Below, in pieces: positions 34,121-41,821 of a DNA stretch of 46,704 nt (position 1 is the first letter of the stretch; each line of letters begins with the position of its first letter). The notes under the pieces were generated by a model. The model did no database searches, had not been told where the DNA came from, and worked only from the letters and a program-made list of their open reading frames with translations. The DNA is from Desulfococcaceae bacterium HSG9 (lineage in GTDB: Bacteria > Desulfobacterota > Desulfobacteria > Desulfobacterales > JAUCGF01), in assembly GCA_030378005.1 (NCBI GenBank), contig JAUCGF010000117.1:1-46704 (forward strand). The letters are read 5' to 3'. The translations under genes were made by a program, and so were the position numbers.

Positions 34121-36529
34121 ATGTCAAAAATTATTAATACCCCAGCCGTTGTTTTGACCATCCTTATCATCGCCCTGCTTTTGGCTGTCAGTATATTTCG
34201 CCTGCAAATCGATATGGACATTATCGGAACGCTGCCTCAAAGCGATTCGGTCATTGCGGATGCACGCGATGTGATTGTCAATCATCCGATTCAGGATCAG
34301 TTGGTCATTGATTTGGGCATCGACAAAAGCGATCCCGATATGCTGGTGCAAGCCGGAGAGCTGATTGAGCGCCAACTGACCGCCAGCGGACTGTTCGAAC
34401 AGGTGGGCATGGATGAAACGCGCCATTTGGTTCCGCAAATGATGATCCATATAATTGACCATTTGCCGGTGATGTTTTCCCAAAAAGAGTTAGAGCGCAA
34501 TATCAGCCCGTTACTTACTCCGACCCATATCAAATCAAAATTGCAGGACAATCTCAGACAATTGGCGGCCATGGATGGTATCGGTCAGGCGCGTTTTATC
34601 GCTGCGGATCCGCTGGGAATCAAAGATAGCGTAATGGCACGGCTCATTCATCTGGCACCTTCCGGGAATGCTCGTATTTATAAAGATCATCTGCTCTCTG
34701 AAGATGGCCGACATCTTCTGATCACCGCCCGTCCCCATGTCTCTGGAACGGACAGCCGTTTTGCGCGTCAGGCGGCGCGTTTGTTTATTTCCGTTCAGAA
34801 TACGATTGATCAAAAATACCGCTCCCGGGGGTATCAATTTATATTGACGCCTATGGGTGCGTATCGCGCGGCGTTGGATAACGAAACCATGGCTCGAAGC
34901 GATGTGCGGCGCGCTATCCTGTTCTCAACGATTGGTATCGCGCTGTTGCTGCTGGCCGCCTTTCCGCGGCCTTATATTGGGATTTTAGCCCTGTTGCCGG
35001 CACTGGCCGGTTCGGTGGGCGCTTTTTTTGTTTATTCACTGTTCCATCCGTCTATCTCAATGCTGACACTTGGATTCGGCGGCGCGATTATTTCAATCAC
35101 CGTGGATCACGGTATTATCTATCTGTTATTTTTAGACCGGCCATATCAAACATCGGGAAACGAAGTCGCGCACGAAGTCCGCGCTATCGGACTTTTGGCG
35201 ACTTTAACCACAGTGGGCGCTTTTTCCGCACTATCATTCAGCGGATTTCCAATTCTGGCTCAGGTCGGCCAGTTTGCCGCTTTGGGAATTGCGTTGGCTT
35301 TTATTTTTGTTCATACCGTGTTTCCTCTTATTTTTCCGAATATGCCGCCCGCACGACGCCATAAGAGACCTTTTCTTCAGCAGGTGACAGACGCGCTGGC
35401 ATTAAAAGGCGGAAACACAAAAGTTTATATCGCATCAGGATTTGCGTTGTGTATGCTTTTTTTTGCGAAACCGCAGTTTCATATCGATCTGAATTCGATG
35501 AACAGCGTGAGTGATGCAACTAAGGCCGCAGAACAATTATTGGCAGACGTTTGGGGGGATATTTTTTCTAAAATTCATATCGTAACGATCAGCGCTGATC
35601 TTGAAGAGCTTCATACCGCTGGAGACCGTCTGACCGGAATGCTGGAAACCGATATGGAAAAAGGCGTTTTGGCATCCGCCTTTCATCCGGCCATGATTTT
35701 TCCGGGACAGGAACGCTGCAAGCAAAATCTAACGGCCTGGCATCATTTTTGGAACGCTGATCGTAAAGCGGAAGTTGTTAAAACGGTGCGCGCCGCTGCG
35801 CTCGAACTGGGTTTTGCGGAGGATGCGTTTGAACCGTTTTTTCAAAGCCTGACGCGTAACACATGCCCGCCTGATGGCAGTGATGAACCTTTTTTCACAT
35901 TACTGGGCATATCTCAGAAATCGGCTGATGGCGGCTGGATGCAATTTGCGTCATTGACACCGGGAAAGAGTTACCGCCCCGATCAATTTTACACCCGTTA
36001 TACATCCGAGCAGGTCAAAATATTTGACCCGCAATATTTTTCCATGAAACTGGGTGCTTTTTTATCAGCCACATTCAGTAAAATGGTGTTAATCATCACT
36101 GTCAGTGTGGTGATTCTTTTGGCACTGTTCTTTTGGAATTGGAAACTTACCGTGATTGCGCTGCTACCTCTGGTATTCGCATTTATTTGCACGCTTGGCA
36201 CACTAAATCTGATGGGGCGTCCGTTAGATATACCGTCTTTGATGCTTGCGATTGTAATCCTCGGCATGGGCATCGATTATTCACTGTTCTTTGTGCGCGC
36301 CCACCAGCGTTATCAGAAGCCGTCACACCCTTCTATGGGGCTGATCCGTATGGGCGTTTTTCTGGCATCCGCATCAACATTGATCGGATTCGGCACACTT
36401 AGCTTGGCCCAACATACGCTTTTACAAAGCGCCGGACTGACCACATTCCTCGGTGTCGGATATGCCGTGATCGGTGCCTTTACGATTCTGCCGCCATTAT
36501 TGGACCGTGTCCGGTTGTCCGAAGAATAA
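34121..36529 (+). CDS. MMPL/RND-family lipid exporter
   Basis: 802 residues. The layout is that of RND proteins: an N-terminal helix (VVLTILIIALLLAVSIF), a large periplasmic loop, five helices near 265-405, a helix near 435-450, a second loop, and five more helices near 640-795. It has TVDHGIIYLLFLDR and GMGIDYSLFFVRAHQRY as the two helix-4-type proton-relay segments. MMPL proteins move lipids or polyene esters across the inner membrane. A ribosome binding site AAGGGA precedes ATG 34121. Position between GT2 and acyltransferase genes suggests it exports their product. Confidence 0.88.
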   Translation: MSKIINTPAVVLTILIIALLLAVSIFRLQIDMDIIGTLPQSDSVIADARDVIVNHPIQDQLVIDLGIDKSDPDMLVQAGELIERQLTASGLFEQVGMDETRHLVPQMMIHIIDHLPVMFSQKELERNISPLLTPTHIKSKLQDNLRQLAAMDGIGQARFIAADPLGIKDSVMARLIHLAPSGNARIYKDHLLSEDGRHLLITARPHVSGTDSRFARQAARLFISVQNTIDQKYRSRGYQFILTPMGAYRAALDNETMARSDVRRAILFSTIGIALLLLAAFPRPYIGILALLPALAGSVGAFFVYSLFHPSISMLTLGFGGAIISITVDHGIIYLLFLDRPYQTSGNEVAHEVRAIGLLATLTTVGAFSALSFSGFPILAQVGQFAALGIALAFIFVHTVFPLIFPNMPPARRHKRPFLQQVTDALALKGGNTKVYIASGFALCMLFFAKPQFHIDLNSMNSVSDATKAAEQLLADVWGDIFSKIHIVTISADLEELHTAGDRLTGMLETDMEKGVLASAFHPAMIFPGQERCKQNLTAWHHFWNADRKAEVVKTVRAAALELGFAEDAFEPFFQSLTRNTCPPDGSDEPFFTLLGISQKSADGGWMQFASLTPGKSYRPDQFYTRYTSEQVKIFDPQYFSMKLGAFLSATFSKMVLIITVSVVILLALFFWNWKLTVIALLPLVFAFICTLGTLNLMGRPLDIPSLMLAIVILGMGIDYSLFFVRAHQRYQKPSHPSMGLIRMGVFLASASTLIGFGTLSLAQHTLLQSAGLTTFLGVGYAVIGAFTILPPLLDRVRLSEE

Positions 36530-36530
36530 T

Positions 36531-36702
36531 GGTGCGTTACGCTTCACTAAGGAATGAGGACGAAATAACTTCCCCATTTGTATTTTGATTTTGAATTCAT
36601 AATCTTAATCTTAATCCTAATCTTAATCTGAACGATTAAGATTAAGAGTACGATTAGGATTATGAAATGGGGAAGTTATTTCATCCCCGATCCTAACGCA
36701 CC
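36531..36702. repeat. GGTGCGTTA palindrome split by a miniature element
   Basis: GGTGCGTTACGCTTCAC (36531-36547) and TAACGCACC (36694-36702) are the two halves of a common intergenic palindrome. Removing the 144-bp element between them plus one copy of the TA restores a continuous palindrome, which identifies the insertion point and target duplication directly. Confidence 0.85.
36550..36693. mobile_element. TA-flanked miniature element (MITE family copy B)
   Basis: 144 bp with ends AGGAATGAGGACGAAATAAC and, in reverse complement, GGATCGGGGATGAAATAAC. The GAAATAACTTCCCCATTT segments of both arms pair over 18 bases. TA dinucleotides flank it (36548-36549, 36694-36695). The core is hexameric (TTAATC, CTAATC units and their complements). 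It is non-coding and non-autonomous. Confidence 0.85.
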
Positions 36703-36733
36703 CTACTTGCTTGAAACTTAAAGTAGTTCGTAG

Positions 36734-36804
36734 GGTGCGTTAGGCGATAGCCGTAACGCACCGGAATAATATTCCTTGTTCCCACGCAAAGCATGGGAAC
36801 AAGG
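36734..36804. repeat. two adjacent small palindromes
   Basis: GGTGCGTTA (36734-36742) pairs with TAACGCACC (36754-36762). CCTTGTTCCCA (36774-36784) pairs with TGGGAACAAGG (36794-36804). Both belong to widespread intergenic palindrome types. The second lies in the leader of the acyltransferase gene and its last AAGGAAA may act as a weak ribosome binding site. Confidence 0.8.
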
Positions 36805-36819
36805 AAACTAATATGTAAT

Positions 36820-37716
36820 ATGAGCGAACTCTATTATAAAACCGCAATGCACCTGTCCCGCCGACTGGGGATGTGGGTTTTTCATTTTTTGTCATGGTTT
36901 GTTACCGCCGGTTTTTTTCTTTTTAAGCCCCGGCGTGTCATGATTAGTGTGCGCTTTTATCAACGCCTTTTTCCGGGTAAAAGAGCGCCTTATTATCTAT
37001 GGTGTACTTGGAGGCAATACCGTAATTTTACAACCGTCTTTCTGGATCGGGCGGTATTTGCGGAGTCCGGCCATATAGATTACAGCTCCGAAGGCTGGGA
37101 CCATCTGGAACAAGCGTTGAATTGCCAAACCGGCGGCATCATTCTGATGTCACATCTGGGGAATTGGGAAATTGCCGCCCATCTGCTCAAACAGCAAAAA
37201 GAGGACCTGCCGCTGCTGTTATATATGGGGAGCAAACAAAAGGAGCAGATTGAACGCCTTCAAAAAGAAAGTTTGGTCAACAGCGGTGTCAGAATTATCG
37301 CCGTAGATCGTGAAAACGCATCACCGTTTGACATTATAGAGGGAGTTCGTTTTTTGCAAGCCGGTGGTTTTGTATCTGTCACCGGAGATATCCTTTGGCA
37401 TCAACAGCAACGCCGTATTCCGGTTCACTTTTTAGGGCGCGATGTGTATTTCCCGGAAACGCCTCATCTTCTGGCACTCCTGTCCGGTGCGCCTATCTAT
37501 GTTTTTTTCGCCTTTCGCACCGGTCCGCGCCAATACCATTTCAGTAGCAGCGAACCACACTATGTAAAAGCCGACTCACGCGCCAAACGCGACCCGGCCG
37601 TCAAAGCGTCCGCACAACACTACGCCTGCCTTTTAGAACAAACCGTATATCAACATCCTTTGCAATGGTATCACTTCAGTTCTGATCTTACACCTCAGGA
37701 TGAAAAACAATTCTGA
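36820..37716 (+). CDS. LpxL/HtrB-like lysophospholipid acyltransferase
   Basis: 298 residues from ATG 36820 (an in-frame ATG at 36793 lies within a repeat palindrome). It has an N-terminal membrane anchor (HFLSWFVTAGFFLF) and the acyltransferase motif HLGNWE (H-x4-E) within ILMSHLGNWEIAAHLL. VTGDILWHQQQRRIPVHFLG and PQLHWYHF-like QWYHFSSDL near the end also match. It would move an acyl chain from ACP or CoA to a lipid acceptor at the inner membrane. It is the third gene of the GT2-MMPL set, although repeats now separate the genes. Confidence 0.85.
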   Translation: MSELYYKTAMHLSRRLGMWVFHFLSWFVTAGFFLFKPRRVMISVRFYQRLFPGKRAPYYLWCTWRQYRNFTTVFLDRAVFAESGHIDYSSEGWDHLEQALNCQTGGIILMSHLGNWEIAAHLLKQQKEDLPLLLYMGSKQKEQIERLQKESLVNSGVRIIAVDRENASPFDIIEGVRFLQAGGFVSVTGDILWHQQQRRIPVHFLGRDVYFPETPHLLALLSGAPIYVFFAFRTGPRQYHFSSSEPHYVKADSRAKRDPAVKASAQHYACLLEQTVYQHPLQWYHFSSDLTPQDEKQF

Positions 37717-37769
37717 TAGCGCCGCTTTGGTAACTATCAATAGATGAAAAATGCCTGAAAATACGACAA

Positions 37770-37874
37770 GGAGCGCAAAAATTTAGCGAAGCGGTTTTTT
37801 GCCGGCCCTGAAGCCGCGCCAGCCTCCGGGTGGAATCAGATGCAAAAAATCGCTTCGCTAAATTTTTGCGCTCC
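37770..37874. repeat. long hairpin, 33-bp arms (GGAGCGC family)
   Basis: Arms 37770-37802 and 37842-37874 begin and end with GGAGCGCAAAAATTTAGCG and its complement; one mismatch in 33. The loop is ~39 bases. It sits just after the acyltransferase gene and could end its transcript. Confidence 0.88.
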
Positions 37875-37888
37875 TTAATTTTCCATCG

Positions 37889-38286
37889 ACTGATTTCTTC
37901 CTGTGTAGCGCGGGAAGCCGTCCCGCGTGGTTAACAGCCAAACTGCTCTGAAAAAGCGGAACAGCTTTCCGCTCTACGTCTGTCCTTGTCTGCGTGGGTA
38001 GCCGGTTTGCGTTTTCAACATATTTCAATGCGAACATTCTACTGATTTCTTCTTGTGTAGCGCGGGAAACCGTCCCGCGTCGTTAACAGCCAAACCGCTC
38101 TGAAAAAGCGGAACAGCTTTCCGCTCTACGTCTGTCCTTGTCTGCGTGGGTAGCCGGTTTGCGTTTTCAACATATTTCAATGCGAACATTCTACTGATTT
38201 CTTCTTGTGTAGCGCGGGAAGCCGTCCCGCGTCGAAACTGCTCTGAAAAAGCGGAACAGCTTTCCGCTTTACGTCTGTCCTTGTTG
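37889..38286. repeat. tandem 152-bp repeat, about 2.6 copies
   Basis: Units start with ACTGATTTCTTC at 37889, 38041 and 38193. The first two are 152 bp each and differ at only a few positions, and the third is cut short near 38286. Each unit holds two small hairpins, CGCGGGA/TCCCGCG and AAAGCGG/CCGCT(C/T)T. No open frame runs through. Together with the hairpin before it, this fills the 770-base gap before hsdM. Confidence 0.9.
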
Positions 38287-38483
38287 GCAAACTGAAGTCA
38301 GCACTCCTACCTGTCAGCTAAATGTTGACACAACACTAGGGTAACACAATAAATTAAGATTGCCCAAATTCCCTTGCATTAAAATCCATTTGCCGTTATT
38401 ATACCCGCAATTCAATCATAAAACAGGCTCAAATTCCATCAGAGCCTTACACTTGAACAACCAACTGCGATACACCAAAATTT

Positions 38484-40550
38484 ATGAACACCCAAGAACT
38501 GAAACAACTTGAAAACGACCTGTGGCGCAGCGCCGACACGCTGCGAGCCAATTCCGATCTGAAATCCAGCGAGTATTCCACACCGGTGCTGGGGCTTATC
38601 TTTCTTAAATTTGCCGACAACCGCTACCGCCGGTTTGAAAAGGCGATTGAGACGGAATATAAAAGCGCCCGAGGCACGCGCCGGGAGAGAGATGTAAGCG
38701 AAATCGCCATCGAAAAGTGCGGTTTTTACCTGCCGGATCAGGCCCGTTATGGTTATTTGCTCAATCTGCCGGAAGAAACCGATATTGCCAAGGCTATCCA
38801 AAAGGCCATGCAAGCCATTGAAGAACACAAACCGGAACTGCGCGGCGTTTTGCCCCAGGATGAATATTTCCGGCTGACCCGTACAGACAACACCATCCCG
38901 GGCCAATTGCTGAAAAATTTCGCTGATATTCCCCAAAATGCCTCTGGGGATATTTTCGGCCAGATTTATGAATATTTTCTGGGCAACTTTGCCATGGCTG
39001 AGGGCCAGGGCGGCGGCGAGTTTTTTACGCCGCGCTCGGTGGTGCGCCTGATGGTGGAGATTATCGAGCCGTTCGGCGGCACGGTTTTTGATCCGGCTTG
39101 CGGTTCGGGCGGCATGTTCGTGCAGTCGGCCAAATTTATCGACCGCCACCGGGACGAACTTGTGAACGGTGACGGCGGTGACATCTATGTTTACGGCCAG
39201 GAAAAGACCTTGGAAACGGTGAAGCTGGCCAAGATGAATCTGACGGTGAACGGGCTGCGCGGCGATGTCAAACAGGCCAACACCTACTACGAAAATCCCC
39301 ACGACAGTTTCGGCAGCTTCGACTATGTGCTGACCAATCCGCCTTTTAATGTGGATGACGTCAGTCTCGGCACAGTGGAAAAGGATCGGCGTTTCAACAC
39401 TTACGGCGTGCCTCGCAAAAAGACCAAGACCAAAAAAAGCAAGCAGGGCCTGGAAACCGTGCCAAATGCCAACTATCTGTGGATCAACCTTTTTGCCACG
39501 TCGCTGAACGAAAAAGGACGGGCCGCCCTGGTCATGGCCAATTCGGCTTCGGACGCCCGTCATTCCGAAGCCGCTATCCGCCGCACCCTGATCGAAAACA
39601 ACCTGATCGATGGCATGTTGACCCTGCCGTCCAATATGTTCTACACCGTGACCTTGCCGGCCACCCTCTGGTTTTTCGACAAGGCCAAGCAGGATGACCG
39701 CATCCTGTTTATCGACGCGCGCAATATTTTCACCCAGATCGACCGCGCCCACCGCGAGTTTTCCCAAGAACAAATCAGCAATATCGCGGTGATCAGCCAT
39801 CTGCGCCGAGGGAAACGTAATAAATTCGTCCACCTGATTGACGATTATTTTGCACAGGGCATGGAAAAGCTGGATGAAAACAAGGTAAAAACAGGGCCGA
39901 TTTCCGAACAACTCCTTGATGTGCTGGAAAACAGCGGCGGCAAGCCGGCCGTGGCGGATCTGAAGGCGCGATGGGCCAAGCTCAAGAAATTGCAAGCTCG
40001 GTACCAGCAATATCTTAGCAAGTCCGCCAAAGAAACAGCGATTACAAAGAAGAATACGGCCCAGCACGCCTTACGGAAAGCCTTTGATCCTTTTTTTGAC
40101 GGACTGCATCAAGGGTTGAAGCAACTCAGCAAAATCATCCGTCAGCATGAAAAAGAGCAGGCCGAGGCCGCCAAAAAGGCGAAAAAACGGATTTCCGCAG
40201 ACCCGAAGACCAAAGCTCTGAAAGCCGCTCTGGAGGAGTTGCAAGCCGAAGTTAAAAACGCTGAAAGTTATTTCAAGCACATTCACTGGTTGCAAGAGCG
40301 CTTCCCCAAGGCCAAGTATGAGGATGTTACCGGGCTTTGCAAACTGGCAGCGCCGGAAGAGGTTAAGGAGCAGGATTATTCGCTCAATGCGGGTCGGTAT
40401 GTTGGGGTAGTGTTTGAAGAGGATGGGAAGACTGAGGAAGAGTTTCTTGGAGAATTGCTGGCAATGAATGATGAGTTTGAACAGTTAAATTCAGCAGCAA
40501 GAGATTTTGAGAATATAATTGCCCATAATATAAAGATGCTGGCAGGTTGA
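38484..40550 (+). CDS. hsdM: type I restriction-modification methyltransferase subunit
   Basis: 688 residues. HsdM makes N6-adenine methylation at the site chosen by HsdS. The N-terminal HsdM_N domain begins LENDLWRSADTLRAN and the catalytic domain has FDPACGSGGMF (202-212, SAM-binding) and NPPF (285-288, target adenine). Typical HsdM is ~500-530 residues; here the C-terminal ~190 residues are lysine- and glutamate-rich and probably form a long coiled coil that contacts HsdS. Base composition turns AT-rich after ~40380, matching the start of hsdS. The stop is 2 bases before the hsdS ATG. Confidence 0.95.
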   Translation: MNTQELKQLENDLWRSADTLRANSDLKSSEYSTPVLGLIFLKFADNRYRRFEKAIETEYKSARGTRRERDVSEIAIEKCGFYLPDQARYGYLLNLPEETDIAKAIQKAMQAIEEHKPELRGVLPQDEYFRLTRTDNTIPGQLLKNFADIPQNASGDIFGQIYEYFLGNFAMAEGQGGGEFFTPRSVVRLMVEIIEPFGGTVFDPACGSGGMFVQSAKFIDRHRDELVNGDGGDIYVYGQEKTLETVKLAKMNLTVNGLRGDVKQANTYYENPHDSFGSFDYVLTNPPFNVDDVSLGTVEKDRRFNTYGVPRKKTKTKKSKQGLETVPNANYLWINLFATSLNEKGRAALVMANSASDARHSEAAIRRTLIENNLIDGMLTLPSNMFYTVTLPATLWFFDKAKQDDRILFIDARNIFTQIDRAHREFSQEQISNIAVISHLRRGKRNKFVHLIDDYFAQGMEKLDENKVKTGPISEQLLDVLENSGGKPAVADLKARWAKLKKLQARYQQYLSKSAKETAITKKNTAQHALRKAFDPFFDGLHQGLKQLSKIIRQHEKEQAEAAKKAKKRISADPKTKALKAALEELQAEVKNAESYFKHIHWLQERFPKAKYEDVTGLCKLAAPEEVKEQDYSLNAGRYVGVVFEEDGKTEEEFLGELLAMNDEFEQLNSAARDFENIIAHNIKMLAG

Positions 40551-40552
40551 TT

Positions 40553-41821
40553 ATGGTTGATTGGAAAGAATTCAAGCTTAAAGATGTATGTGATAAAATT
40601 ACCGTGGGTTATGTCGGACCAATGGCGGGAGAATATAGAGATTCCGGGATACCGTTTTTGCGATCTAGAAATATCAAACCCTTCAAACTTGATTACGAAC
40701 AGCTTAAATTTGTAGATAAAAATTTCCATCAAAAATTGAAAAAATCAGAATTATTGGCAGGAGATGTGGTAGTAGTTCGCACTGGTTATCCGGGAACGGC
40801 TTGTGTGATACCAGAATCTTTAGGAGTTGCAAACTGTAGTGATCTCGTAATAATTCGCACAGGAAAGATGTTAAACTCGTACTTTCTCACTGCAATATTC
40901 AATTCTATATTTGGCCAGAAGCTCGTTGCAGGACATTTGGTAGGTGTCGCACAGCAGCATTTCAATATTACAGTTGCAAAGGAACTAAAGCTTAAATTTC
41001 CTCCAAAGAAATTACAAGACAAAATCGCCGCCATTCTCTCCGCCTACGACGACCTGATCGAAAACAACAAACGCCGTATCGCGCTGTTAGAAAAAATGGC
41101 CGAGGAAATCTATCGTGAATGGTTTGTGCGCTTTCGGTTTCCCGGCTATGACAAGGTGAAGTTTAAGAAGGGAGTGCCGGAGGGATGGAAAGCCCAAGCG
41201 ATTGATACTATCTCTGATGAGATCCGGAAGGGAATAAAAAAGAAAGATTTGCATGGTGATGAAAAATATATTGGATTAGAACATATACCCAGAAAATCAA
41301 TTGCTATTAAAGATTATGCGACAACCGATTCAATTAAGAGCAATAAACTTCTATTCAAGCATCAAGATATTTTGTTTTCAAAAATTCGGCCATACTTGCA
41401 TAAGGTTGCGTTATCACATTTTGATGGTGTATGCTCCTCAGACACCATTGTAATCCGATCAAAAAATGAAAAATATGAGGGTTTTTTGCTCTTTACTATT
41501 TTTAGTGAAACATTTGTTGAATTAGCAACAATTGCATCAAAAGGCACTAAGATGCCGCGGGCCGATTGGGATTTCTTGAAAAAACTTGAACTGAATATCC
41601 CGAGCGATGATTTACTTAAAAAATTTCAGAAAATTTTCAATGAAATATTCACTCAAATAGAAAATATTCTTAAAGCTAATGAGTTGTTAGCATCAAGTTG
41701 TGACATGCTTCTCCCTCGTCTTATCTCCGGCAAGTTCTCAGTCGAAAACCTCAACATAAAATTCCCGCCCAGCATGTTAGCCGATGAACAACCCGAACCC
41801 CAGGAAGCCGCCCATGCCTAA
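40553..41821 (+). CDS. hsdS: type I restriction-modification specificity subunit
   Basis: 422 residues from ATG 40553 (TTG at 40547 overlaps hsdM). HsdS has two target recognition domains (TRDs): residues ~1-150 (WKEFKLKDVCDKITVGYVG at the start) and ~205-370. They are separated by a conserved helix region KIAAILSAYDDLIENNKRRI and EEIYREWFVRFRFPGYD, with a second LLPRLISGKFS helix at the end. TRD1 and TRD2 are clearly AT-rich while the central helix (about 41020-41185) is GC-rich like hsdM and hsdR. The mosaic suggests TRD exchange. The recognised sequence cannot be read from here. It overlaps hsdR by 8 bases. Confidence 0.95.
   Translation: MVDWKEFKLKDVCDKITVGYVGPMAGEYRDSGIPFLRSRNIKPFKLDYEQLKFVDKNFHQKLKKSELLAGDVVVVRTGYPGTACVIPESLGVANCSDLVIIRTGKMLNSYFLTAIFNSIFGQKLVAGHLVGVAQQHFNITVAKELKLKFPPKKLQDKIAAILSAYDDLIENNKRRIALLEKMAEEIYREWFVRFRFPGYDKVKFKKGVPEGWKAQAIDTISDEIRKGIKKKDLHGDEKYIGLEHIPRKSIAIKDYATTDSIKSNKLLFKHQDILFSKIRPYLHKVALSHFDGVCSSDTIVIRSKNEKYEGFLLFTIFSETFVELATIASKGTKMPRADWDFLKKLELNIPSDDLLKKFQKIFNEIFTQIENILKANELLASSCDMLLPRLISGKFSVENLNIKFPPSMLADEQPEPQEAAHA

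Noticed and set aside
37889..38286. CRISPR array
   Set aside because: The repeats are 152 bp, directly adjacent and without unique spacers, and no cas genes are present. The hexamer arrays are likewise simple repeats.
38439..40067. Long open frame on the minus strand opposite hsdM
   Set aside because: It is the antisense of a well-supported methyltransferase gene, has no recognised motif, and reflects GC-rich codon bias.
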